From assembly GCA_965197545.1 (NCBI GenBank), contig CBDANJ010000007.1, forward strand, positions 372,001-436,000: a DNA stretch of 64,000 bases, written 5' to 3'. The notes beneath the pieces were generated by a model, which saw only the letters and a program-made list of their open reading frames with translations, searched no databases and had not been told where the DNA came from. This DNA comes from CATOSP01 sp965197545 (lineage in GTDB: Bacteria; Chloroflexota; Dehalococcoidia; Lucifugimonadales; UBA3495). The translations under genes and the position numbers were made by a program. Shown here piece by piece: positions 33,301-40,512 of the stretch (its first letter is position 1; each line of letters starts with the position of its first letter).

Positions 33301-34697
33301 GCTGTGCCGTTGCGCGTGGTTACGTGGTGGGTCTGCCGCTCCTGGCGTTGTAGTCGTTCGCCCATGTAAGTCAGGTCGACCGAGACGCGCGCGTCCACCG
33401 GCTTGTTGTCCGGGGTTTCGGTCACCACCAGGAACGAGAAGGGCAGTGAAGGCTTGAAGACCCTGCTTTCGGATACCAGGTGGAGGTTCACTGGAGTGTT
33501 GGCCACGGTGACCAGGCGGGTTGTGGTCTCTTCGTATCCCGTGCTTTTTTCCCGCACGGTCACGTCCAGGTTCACGTTGCCCATGCCCCTGGCGCCGGGG
33601 ACGCCGGCAACGAAGCCCACCGCGGGTAGTTCAAAGGAGTCGCTGCCGTTAATTTCCCTGGTGATTGTGGCGTACTCCTCCCACCTGCCAACGTACCGGG
33701 AGGCTACGATTTCCACCTCGCCCTGCACGGGTTTGCCAAACGTATACTCTGCATCAATCCGGCCGGTGATCTTCTCGTTGGCCAGTACCCATTCCTTGGG
33801 CAGTTCGACGGACACTTCGTACTTTGGCAGTACGTATTCCTCAACTCTGATGTCTACTTCGGTATTCGTGTCCGCGGTCCGGGCGGTGATCTTCCATACG
33901 CCCAGGTTGGGTTCGCTGGACAGGGGCATGTCCAGTGTGGCCATACCGAATTCGTTGGTCTCGGCGGTCTTCTTGAACACCTTGGATCCCTTGGCGTCCT
34001 GTATTTCGATGGTTACGTCTCCGGTCAGGGGCCGCAGTTCGGGGCCCACGGTGAGGACCCGCATCATCACATTCTGGCCGGGCTTGTAGATGGGCTTGTC
34101 CGTCTCCAGGAACAGGCTCGCGCCGGACTCGACGCGCAGGGTAGTCGTATCCTGGAAACCAGGGCCCTGCACTCTGAGCCGGTAGTTGCCTTTTGGCAGG
34201 TCTGGAACTGAAAGGGCAATGGAACCGGTCCCCAAGATCAGCCCCGAGGCATCCGCGGACTCCCGTCCATTGGTCTCCAGGCTGACGCGGACGATACCCT
34301 GTGCAGGTCCGTCCCGGTCGAACAAGGAGACCGACACGTTTTCCGTCTGGCCCGACCGCAAAACCTGGGGAGCAATAGCCATGTAGCCGTTTATCCTCTC
34401 GGATAACGGTTGCTTTGGAGGCTCAGGCGTCGGAGTGGGCAACTGGAATGGCTTGGCTTTGGGTGGTGTTTCGGGCGTCGATGTGGAGCCCTGGCCTGAC
34501 TTCCGGGTTGGCGCAGGGGATGTCTCCGGCGGGACTGCGGTTGTGGCAGTCCCCTGCGGCGCGGTAGGAGCGACGGATGGGGCTGGACCGGTGGCGACTG
34601 GCGGAGCGCCGGCCGGCGGTTGCTGGGTGCAGCCAATTACGACCGCCAGGGCGATGATCAGGGCTCCCAAGACCAGAAGGAGTGCTCCGGATTTCAT
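30318..34697 (-). CDS. Alpha-2-macroglobulin-like thioester lipoprotein
   Basis: This is a 1459-residue protease-trap protein. Lipobox VIGC at residues 20-23 makes it a lipoprotein, followed by a Pro/Thr-rich linker to about residue 100. Macroglobulin domains follow, with FLETDKPIYKPGQ and VEEYVLPKYEVSVELPKEW. A bait-like Met/Arg-rich stretch (MMRVMKEMVRDRAVAQ) comes before FFPETWLW. The thioester is intact, GCGEQN with Cys975 and Gln978, next to NMVLFAPNVFVANYLRDT. A TED follows with GYQRELTYRRHDGSFSAFG and WLTAFVLKTFSQAR, then a C-terminal receptor-like domain. By eye the thioester region is closer to animal A2M than to E. coli YfhM. Its length also matches human A2M. No pbpC is adjacent. 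It probably sits on the outer face of the cell envelope and captures host or competitor proteases. Confidence 0.9.
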   Translation of the reverse strand: MKSGALLLVLGALIIALAVVIGCTQQPPAGAPPVATGPAPSVAPTAPQGTATTAVPPETSPAPTRKSGQGSTSTPETPPKAKPFQLPTPTPEPPKQPLSERINGYMAIAPQVLRSGQTENVSVSLFDRDGPAQGIVRVSLETNGRESADASGLILGTGSIALSVPDLPKGNYRLRVQGPGFQDTTTLRVESGASLFLETDKPIYKPGQNVMMRVLTVGPELRPLTGDVTIEIQDAKGSKVFKKTAETNEFGMATLDMPLSSEPNLGVWKITARTADTNTEVDIRVEEYVLPKYEVSVELPKEWVLANEKITGRIDAEYTFGKPVQGEVEIVASRYVGRWEEYATITREINGSDSFELPAVGFVAGVPGARGMGNVNLDVTVREKSTGYEETTTRLVTVANTPVNLHLVSESRVFKPSLPFSFLVVTETPDNKPVDARVSVDLTYMGERLQRQERQTHHVTTRNGTAVLTVTPPEGVVALAAEARTGEAHAALAMQASYSPSGSFIHVTQQGPGQLAVGGHATFRVHATKETTNFYYEVVSRGKVVFSQVSESPDISFPVTPVMAPGSRILAYQLLPNSEIAADYLPFEVAGVYPHQVNASFEHDQVAPGEAVNIHVETQGPSHVGLAVVDRSVFILAENRLNLQQVLDKLERLYMQPRVELHDVRLKSRVATRGALETFKDAGVVVMSNKRVPEGKEFHGPTPTPAPAMMRVMKEMVRDRAVAQAAVPESAPVMTRVAPLSVVENQDQQLAEVTRVRQFFPETWLWTNVVTSEQGRATLPVEAPDSITTWVLRAVGLSKEHGLGISESELKVFQPFFLQADLPFSGIRGEVLPAKIALYNYLDTPQQIQVELASSDKYELLDNPRRTVMVGPNDIGGAEFRVRLTDVGKIELEVSARSPEASDAVIKEMIVEPEGVPEELVENLVLTPGNSHTFDGAVPFNAVDDSARTLVSVTGSYVAQIIDGLEGLLKMPFGCGEQNMVLFAPNVFVANYLRDTEQIKPEIMAKAENLMLTGYQRELTYRRHDGSFSAFGDSDKDGSLWLTAFVLKTFSQARGMIHIDPDVLESASSWILSHQRSDGSFEPVGFLHHQELLGGLQGNTALTAYVAIALMEAGEQRASDRAVSFLEWNLNDIDDPYTTAIVSYALELADSNRAGAAYDKLMSMSVNSGDGLSWGTPQFKLGQTPAPRALGNGHSHSGNRVAAVETTGYATLALLERGDLISAANAGKWLVNQRNAYGGYGSTQDTVVGLQAMTKFAANARYNVDMTVDFNAGNWSKRLTITPDNADVLQIVEAPAGATIEVSGQGEGQVVVQAVRRFNMPTVVNAVRPVFDIDVDYGTDHVDVDDLITIAADVTFNPPEFVEAGMVVLDVAIPTGFSPVAGSIDRMAEAEPRIKRHDVAGRKVIIYIEDMAAGETLSVEFQARAVFPVRAEPVTSAVYSYYRPEWRGQALGGAMKVEG

Positions 34698-34833
34698 ACT
34701 GTTACCTCGCTAGGTGGTTTAGCTATTATGACGAGGCAAGGTCTGAAAAAGTTCCCGCTGATCTAGCTGGTCTATAGGAGTGGTGTAGGGGTGGGGAGAC
34801 TATCGGGGCCTTTTCATTCTCCCTCTCCCGTAG

Positions 34834-36163
34834 CTGACAAGGGTATGTAAGGGGTTTTTACGATGGGACATGGCGAGTAATCTCCAGGTTGGGCTTGGGT
34901 TCTGGCCAGGGTTCAGGCAGCAGCCAGACGCGGCTCCAGAGCCGACCTTGGAGGAGCAGCCGTCTGAGCCAGTCGATGCCATGTCGGGTTACGCTGACGG
35001 TGCGGCCCGTCCGGCGCCAGGGGTTGCGATGTATCGGAGCTGGGGCCTGGGGCGGTGTGCGCAGGTTGCCCGGGGCGATTCTGCGGTCATAGGCGTCTTC
35101 CACCCGGGTGCCGTAGGCCAGGGCCAGCAGGGTGGCCACCGACAGCACCAGCCAGTGGCGGGAGATGCGGGCCGGGTCGGAGCGGCGGGTCTTGTCCCAC
35201 TTCCAGCCCAGGCTCTTGATGACCTTGAAGCCCAGTTCGATCCAGAAGCGCAGGGCGTACCAGCTGGGTCCGGCGTCCTCCGGCGGCAGGTCGGTGAGGA
35301 TGATCCAGGGTTCTTCCTGCTCGGCGTACCAGACCACCAGGAGAGTGCAGCGGCGTTTGGCCTTGGGAGTGCTGAAGGCGGTGCCGCGGCCAATCCAGGC
35401 GGTATCGGGACGGCACAAGAAGCGCTGGGCGGGCAACCGGCGTCCACCATCGGCGCAGAAAGTGATGTTCTTCCGGTAGCGCATACAGGGATGCCAGCCT
35501 TGGGAGCGTATCTGCTTCCACAATTTGGGACTGGATATGCCCCGGTCGCAGAGCACGATGACGGTCATATCCCTGGGAACCGCTGGGGCCAGTTCCTTGA
35601 GCAGTTCCACCGTGGGGTCCATCCAGGAGCCTTTCTGGGTGGCCTTGTGGATGCGCCAGGCCACGGGGATGGCGCAGCTACGGTAGACGACGCTGATGAC
35701 GATGGCGGTGATCTGGTCCCCTTTCAGCGTGGGATCTATGGCCAGGGCCAAGCGGCTGGAGAGCCACCAGGAGAGGACCCAGCGGAGCAGGGGCGCGAAG
35801 CAGAGAGTAACGTCCAGTTCGGTCTGGCAGGGACGGGCCCGGTCGCTGCCGTCGTAGAGCCACTCCCGGAGGTACTGGCGCAGGCTGTTCCAGTTGCCCT
35901 TGGCGGAGAGGGCCGAGGCTACGGCGTTCTGGCAGGCGCTGCCAGCGAAAATAGCCCCGCAGACCCACAGCGCCAGGCCGGTCAACTGTGGCCGGGAGAG
36001 GTGAGGTAAATGCGTTTCAATGACCTGCTGCATCTGATAGCATTCCCGTGGAAGGCGCATGGGACACCTCCAGCACCTGGTTTCGTGACTGCTGCCAAGA
36101 TGCCGGAATCCCGTGCGCTTTCCAAGTTTTCAGACCATTTCAGCCCTTACATACCCTTGTCAG
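34834..36163 (-). mobile_element. Insertion sequence copy 1 (DDE, IS4-like)
   Basis: This is a 1330-bp element bounded by the perfect 20-bp inverted repeat CTGACAAGGGTATGTAAGGG at 34834-34853 and 36144-36163. It carries one transposase gene. No target duplication is evident at its own edges. Confidence 0.9.
34858..36060 (-). CDS. DDE transposase of IS copy 1
   Basis: This is a 400-residue transposase. Candidate catalytic residues are Asp in LALAIDPTLKGD, Asp in TVIVLCDRGISS and Glu in LRFWIELGFKVIKSLGWKW, in the spacing of IS4-superfamily RNase H folds. The C-terminus is Arg/Trp-rich. It is intact and fills the element. Compared with copy 2, about four residues in five are the same by eye and copy 2 has about 8 extra residues beside the catalytic Glu, so the copies are old or separately acquired. 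Confidence 0.9.
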   Translation of the reverse strand: MRLPRECYQMQQVIETHLPHLSRPQLTGLALWVCGAIFAGSACQNAVASALSAKGNWNSLRQYLREWLYDGSDRARPCQTELDVTLCFAPLLRWVLSWWLSSRLALAIDPTLKGDQITAIVISVVYRSCAIPVAWRIHKATQKGSWMDPTVELLKELAPAVPRDMTVIVLCDRGISSPKLWKQIRSQGWHPCMRYRKNITFCADGGRRLPAQRFLCRPDTAWIGRGTAFSTPKAKRRCTLLVVWYAEQEEPWIILTDLPPEDAGPSWYALRFWIELGFKVIKSLGWKWDKTRRSDPARISRHWLVLSVATLLALAYGTRVEDAYDRRIAPGNLRTPPQAPAPIHRNPWRRTGRTVSVTRHGIDWLRRLLLQGRLWSRVWLLPEPWPEPKPNLEITRHVPS

Positions 36164-36440
36164 GGGGGGGGGTCTGGATCCATGCCATATTCGCCTCTCC
36201 GAGGGGGTTGGCCATGGGGGGGTCTTTTTCAGCTACAAACTACGTACTCCTGATTCCGGCGACGAAAATCGTCGTCCAACTCAAATTTCACTCGGGGGCC
36301 AGGTTCAAATATGTGTACCGATTTTCCCGGACGCCATTTTGGTGGGGTGCGTACCCCCTGGTTGTTAAACAAAATAGGCACGAATTAGCCACAATGTACG
36401 TCGTTTTGATTCCGGGGCCATTTTGGCCCCCTGATTGGTA
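36164..36440. repeat. Three imperfect repeats, two with hairpin tails
   Basis: Each unit has a block like GTACG/GTGTACC, then GATTCCGG or TTTTCCCGG, then an ATTTT-type palindrome. The units are near 36230-36277, 36299-36346 and 36386-36432. Unit 3 has a strong GGGGCCA/TGGCCCC hairpin, unit 1 has GACGA/TCGTC. The segment is AT-richer than its surroundings and carries no gene. Confidence 0.5.
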
Positions 36441-37169
36441 TCAAAAGGCCCATTTGGTCCATTTGAGGGAGAGGTGAGGACAATGCTGGAATCCGAAGAG
36501 AAGGGGGCTCCTGGCGGGGGCCGGTTCGACCTGTTGCTGGACCAGTTGGGAGCCGAGGTGGTTGCGGAGAGCCTGGGGGTGGAGGTTGGCGGAAGGCGGC
36601 GAGGGTGAGGGCGGAGGTTCGATCCGGCAGTCCTCGATCTGCTCCACGTTGAAGACCCGGTGGGAGCGGAGCATGGGGTAGGTGCGGGGTTTCCCGTCCT
36701 CTCCCATTGGATTGCCTCCCGGTTGGCCGTCTCCCTGGGGGCCGTTCCCGCCCCCGTCCTCCCGGTCCCGCACGGGAACCCGTTTCCAGAAGACGATCTC
36801 GGTGGACGTCTCTCCCTTGCGGACGTGGCCGCCCAGGGCCTCGGCCTGCCGGTAGGTGAGCCAGCGGGGGTCCTGGTATCCCATGACCATGTGGGTGAGG
36901 AGGGTCATCCAGCGGTTGACGCCCCGGTAGGGCTTCATGCTGACGGCGTTCCGGGGGAGGCCGTTGGTGGAGTCGCGCCAGTCCTTCTCCCAGGGGGGCA
37001 GTTGACCCTGGTCCAGGAGCTCGATGATCCGGTCGGCGACGGCGTCCTCGACGCGCTGCCGGGAGGTCTTCCCATCGGCCGGCTTCCCGCCCCTGCCCTT
37101 GGGGCTTGAGCCGGAGTTGGCCTTGGTCTTGGAGCCGGGCGCACTGGCCCGGGTGGATGTGATTGTCAT
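36441..37169 (-). CDS. ardC: ArdC-like antirestriction protein, truncated
   Basis: The protein has 242 residues. Residues about 35-165 match the ArdC N-terminal ssDNA-binding domain: LPPWEKDWRDS, KPYRGVNRW, PRWLTYRQAEALGGHVRKGE, IVFWKRV and RSHRVFNVEQIE. The C-terminal metallopeptidase domain with HExxH, present in full-length ArdC, is missing. Instead the frame drifts into a Pro/Ser-rich tail and stops near the IS edge. ArdC protects incoming plasmid DNA from restriction and is a conjugative-plasmid marker. The gene was probably cut by IS-linked deletion. Confidence 0.75.
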   Translation of the reverse strand: MTITSTRASAPGSKTKANSGSSPKGRGGKPADGKTSRQRVEDAVADRIIELLDQGQLPPWEKDWRDSTNGLPRNAVSMKPYRGVNRWMTLLTHMVMGYQDPRWLTYRQAEALGGHVRKGETSTEIVFWKRVPVRDREDGGGNGPQGDGQPGGNPMGEDGKPRTYPMLRSHRVFNVEQIEDCRIEPPPSPSPPSANLHPQALRNHLGSQLVQQQVEPAPARSPLLFGFQHCPHLSLKWTKWAF

Positions 37170-38069
37170 GGGGCGTTTTTCTCCTTCGGGAAATGTATTG
37201 AGTGGTCCGTGGCGTCCCCGGCGGCGTTTTGGGGGGATCGGTCACGGCGCAGGACGCCCGCCAGGGCTCTCAGAGCGGCAATGCGCCCCCTTTCCGGGGT
37301 TTCAGGACAATCACGGATTGAGGCAATGGGGCGCTTCTATGCCCTTCTGGGGCGATCGTGGGGGATTGCGTGGGGGAGTCGCGGCGCAGGGTGCCCGTCA
37401 GGGGTCTCAGAGCGGCGATGCGCCCCCTTTCCGGGGTTTCAGGACAATCTCTCTCGGTTTGGGGCAATGGGGCGCTTCTATGCCCTTCTGGGGCGATTGT
37501 GGGGATCGAGTGGGGAGCCGCGGCGGCGGCGGCGGTGAGGAGGACTGCCGGGTGGTCCCGGCGGGAGAGTTTCCGGGGTTGCGGCGGGGGGGCTGCCTGG
37601 TGAAGCCGGCGGCCTTGGGGCGGCCTGGGAGGCCGGGACGGCGGGCGCTCCCGCCGTTCTCTACGGGGTTTGGGGACCCGCTTTTCCCACGGGCCTCGCA
37701 GTCTTTTCCCTCCGGCGTGATGTTCGGGAGATGGCTCGGAAGCTGGGTGGGAATTTCGGCCCTGGGGATGACGCGCGTCTTGAAAGTTTCCACGGCGCCT
37801 GCCGCAGCGCGGCGCTGGCCCGGGGTTCTTCCAGTCCCGGGTTGCCCGTCCAGTCGTGGGTTGGAGCCGTGGACACGGCCTGGCCGCGCCTGTTCCCGCA
37901 CGACCGCGTGCAGAGGGGCAGTGGGGAGACGGGAAGCGTGGAAACCGTGTCCGGGGAGAGGGGGAAGTTTCCTGCCGCCCTGGGGGGCGGATGACCCCGG
38001 CCCTGAGCGCCGGGGTGCAAGCCTTGGGAGGCGCTCCGGGGGCGATGGAAGGGACCCTGGTGGGACCGG
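37170..38069. repeat. GC-rich 137-bp tandem repeat and non-coding cargo
   Basis: The block CTCAGAGCGG with GCGCCCCCTTTCCGGGG and TTCAGGACAATC starts at 37269 and again at 37406, a period of 137 bp. Similarity extends from about 37231 to about 37505 with a third partial start near 37500. Each unit carries the inverted pair GCGCCCC/GGGGCGC. The long frames across this region are GC-driven and read as low-complexity Gly/Arg/Pro, so no gene is supported. Confidence 0.65.
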
Positions 38070-39424
38070 CTGACAGGGGTATGTATGGGGTTTTCATGCA
38101 GGGGCATAGCGGGTGACCTCCAGGTTGGACTTGGGTTCAGGCCAGGGTTCGGGCAGCAGCCAGACCCGGCTCCAGAACCGGCCTCGGTGCAGCAACCGTC
38201 TCAGCCAGACGATGCCGTGCCGGATTACGCTGACGGTCCGTCCCGGCCTGCTCCAACTACTGCGGTGAGTGGGCGCCAGGTGTTTCGGAGGTGCTCTCAG
38301 GTTGCCTGGGGCAATCCTCCGGTCATTGGCGTCTTCCACCCTGGTCCCATAGGCCAGGGTCAGGAGCGTCGCCACCGACAACACGAACCAATGCCGCGAA
38401 ATCCGCGCCGGGTCGGTCCTCCTGGTCTTATCCCATTGCCAACCCAGGCTCTTGACCGCCCCCCGGTCGGGGCCGAGGGCAGGCTTGAACCCCAACTCGA
38501 TCCAGAAGCGGAGCGCGTACCAACTCACCCCAACTTCCTCCGGCGGAAGGTCGGTCAGGATGATCCACGGCTCCTCCTGTTCAACGTACCAGACCGCCAG
38601 CAGGGTGCAACGGCGTTTGGCGGCGGCTCTGCCGAAGGCGGTCCCCCTCCCGATCCATGCGGTATCCGGACGGGGAACGAAGGCACGCGCGGGAAGCCGC
38701 CGGCCCCCTTCAGCGCAGAAAGTGACGTTTTTCGGATACCTCATATAGGGATGCCAGCCTTGGGCCAGAATCTGTTTCCACAATTTCGGACTGGCCAAGC
38801 CCCGGTCGCACAGCACCACCACGGTCATTTCCCTGGGGACCGCCGGGGCCAGGGCCTGCAGCAGTTCCACTATCGGGTCCATCCAGGCCCCGCGCTGGTT
38901 GGCGCGCAGGATGCGCCAGGCCACGGGAATCGCGCAACCCCGGTAGACCACGCTGATGACGATGGCGGTGGCGCCGTCCCCTTTCAACGTGGGGTCAACC
39001 GCCAGCGCCAGCCGGCCGGAACGCCACCACGCAAGGACCCACCGGAGCAGCGGCGCGAAGCAGAGACTTACGTCCAGTTCGGTCTTGCAGGGACGCGCCC
39101 GGTCGCCGCCGTCGTACAACCACTCCCGGAGATACTGGCGCAGGTTGTTCCAGTTGCCCCGGGTGGAGAGGGCGGACGCGACGGCATTCTGGCAGGCGCT
39201 CCCGGCCAGGATGGTCCCGCAGACCCACCAGGCCAGACCGGTCAACTGTGACTGAGTGAGGTGCGGTAAATGCGTTTCAATGACCTGCCGCATCTGGTAG
39301 CATTCCTTGGGAAGGCGCATGGGAGACCTCCGGCATCCGGTTTCGTCATTGCAACCAAGATGCCGGATTCCCCTGCGCTTTCCAAGCTCTCAGACCATTT
39401 TCAGTCCATACATACCCCTGTCAG
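38070..39424 (-). mobile_element. Insertion sequence copy 2 (DDE, IS4-like)
   Basis: This is a 1355-bp element with ends CTGACAGGGGTATGTATGGG (38070-38089) and its inverse at 39405-39424, one mismatch apart. The ends differ from copy 1 at only a few positions. It encodes one transposase in the same orientation as copy 1, so the pair is a candidate composite transposon. Confidence 0.9.
38094..39320 (-). CDS. DDE transposase of IS copy 2
   Basis: This is a 408-residue paralogue of the copy 1 transposase, intact along its length. The catalytic regions are LALAVDPTLKGD, VVVLCDRGLASPK and LRFWIELGFK. Directly after the Glu motif it has about 8 extra residues (PALGPDRGA) compared with copy 1, near where the catalytic helix continues. 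Synonymous and conservative differences are spread over the whole gene, so the two IS copies are not recent duplicates. Confidence 0.9.
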   Translation of the reverse strand: MRLPKECYQMRQVIETHLPHLTQSQLTGLAWWVCGTILAGSACQNAVASALSTRGNWNNLRQYLREWLYDGGDRARPCKTELDVSLCFAPLLRWVLAWWRSGRLALAVDPTLKGDGATAIVISVVYRGCAIPVAWRILRANQRGAWMDPIVELLQALAPAVPREMTVVVLCDRGLASPKLWKQILAQGWHPYMRYPKNVTFCAEGGRRLPARAFVPRPDTAWIGRGTAFGRAAAKRRCTLLAVWYVEQEEPWIILTDLPPEEVGVSWYALRFWIELGFKPALGPDRGAVKSLGWQWDKTRRTDPARISRHWFVLSVATLLTLAYGTRVEDANDRRIAPGNLRAPPKHLAPTHRSSWSRPGRTVSVIRHGIVWLRRLLHRGRFWSRVWLLPEPWPEPKSNLEVTRYAPA

Positions 39425-39579
39425 CCTGCCCGGGGAGGGGAGGGTACACCTTTCTGACAATGAAAAGGCCCTGGGGAGACTATGCCCGGAGTGGACAACC
39501 TGCCGAAGCCGGGGCTACTATACGCCATCGCATCCTGACGCCAAGCGATCCTGCCTGTTATGCACCATCTGGAGGAGAA

Positions 39580-40500
39580 ATGGCTTTCACCAGAATTCAC
39601 CATGTCGGAATGGTAACCAGCGACTTGGACGTGGCCAGAAACCTGTTCTGCAACGGGTTCGGCCTATCCGTGGATGAGCATCGGACACCCTGGCCCGAGG
39701 GAGGCGCGGAATCCACTGGTTCCGTGACAAGGGTGGAATTCCCGATAGGGGAGATGTACTACGAGGTGACCCGGCCCAACGATGCCAACAGCAGCGCGGC
39801 CCAGTTTTTGAGCGAAAGCAACGGGCGCGGGGGGATACACTACATCTCCATCGCCAGCAACGACGTTCAGGCCGACGTCCAAACTCTTTTGGGCCGTGGG
39901 CTGAGGCTGAAGTCGGACTGGGACGGCAGCGGGCCGGTGTTCCTGGACCCAGCGTCCAGCCAGGGGTTGGAGATACAGATCATGCCCGACGACCAGTACT
40001 ACGTTCACCCCTACTACCGGGGCAAGGGGTTGGTCACGGGAATGGCCCACGTGGGACTGGCGGCCCGGAGCTCCGAAGAAGTGCGTGAGTTCTGGGGAGG
40101 CGTCTTCGGCTTCGAAGAGGATAAATCCATGGAGCGGGGATTGGACAGGGCTGTGGAACGAGCGCCCCGTCCCGCCGGCGATCCGGTACACCTGGTGGAG
40201 TTTCCGCTGGGGGGCTCGGTCATCGAGGTAAGCATTCCCACCACCGACGACAGCGGAACGGCCCGTTTGGTGGCGCAAAGGGCGACCCAGGGCGCGGTTT
40301 ACCACCACACCTGCCCCCACGCCCCGGATGTGCATAGCTTCACCGACGAAGCATTGGCGGCGGGTATCCAGCAGATCGGAAGCATTCCGCCAAGGGAAGA
40401 GCGAACGCGGGTCGTGGCCTGGTTCCACCCCCGGACTTGCCTGGGGATGCTGGTGGAGGTCTGGAACCGTCCCCCGGGAGACTACCACTACCGGGGATAG
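39580..40500 (+). CDS. Two-domain VOC protein (extradiol dioxygenase-like)
   Basis: This 306-residue protein has two glyoxalase/VOC modules. The first begins RIHHVGMVTSDLDVARNLF. The second begins GMAHVGLAARSSEEVREFWGG. Metal His residues are in both openings and the C-terminal CLGMLVEVWN supplies the Glu. The open frame extends upstream to 39307, but ATG 39580 has a GGAGGAG site and matches the domain start, so it was chosen. It lies just outside mobile island 2 and points away from it. Confidence 0.85.
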   Translation: MAFTRIHHVGMVTSDLDVARNLFCNGFGLSVDEHRTPWPEGGAESTGSVTRVEFPIGEMYYEVTRPNDANSSAAQFLSESNGRGGIHYISIASNDVQADVQTLLGRGLRLKSDWDGSGPVFLDPASSQGLEIQIMPDDQYYVHPYYRGKGLVTGMAHVGLAARSSEEVREFWGGVFGFEEDKSMERGLDRAVERAPRPAGDPVHLVEFPLGGSVIEVSIPTTDDSGTARLVAQRATQGAVYHHTCPHAPDVHSFTDEALAAGIQQIGSIPPREERTRVVAWFHPRTCLGMLVEVWNRPPGDYHYRG

Positions 40501-40512
40501 TAAGACGCCTCG

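Larger units (their letters stand above)
34792..39483. mobile_element. MITE copy B filled by two IS copies and cargo; flanked by a 12-bp direct repeat
   Basis: The direct repeat TGGGGAGACTAT occurs at 34792-34803 and at 39472-39483. Just inside are the ends GGGCCTTTTCATT and, inverted, AATGAAAAGGCCC, the same ends as the 8.0-kb MITE. The interior is replaced by IS copy 1, a cargo segment and IS copy 2. The simplest history is MITE insertion first, then IS insertions into it. Confidence 0.7.

Noticed and set aside
34870..36009. 379-codon plus-strand frame opposite IS copy 1 transposase
   Set aside because: It is a shadow of the transposase. The same shadow pattern appears opposite IS copy 2.
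36230..36432. Possible CRISPR array
   Set aside because: The three units differ too much, spacers are uneven, and no cas gene is in the window.
37024..38073. 349-codon plus-strand frame in the transposon cargo
   Set aside because: The region is GC-driven and repeat-rich, the predicted residues are low-complexity, and no ribosome site precedes it.
37270..38107. Minus-strand frames of 148-275 codons in the same region
   Set aside because: They are Pro/Arg-rich readings of the tandem repeats with no conserved motif.
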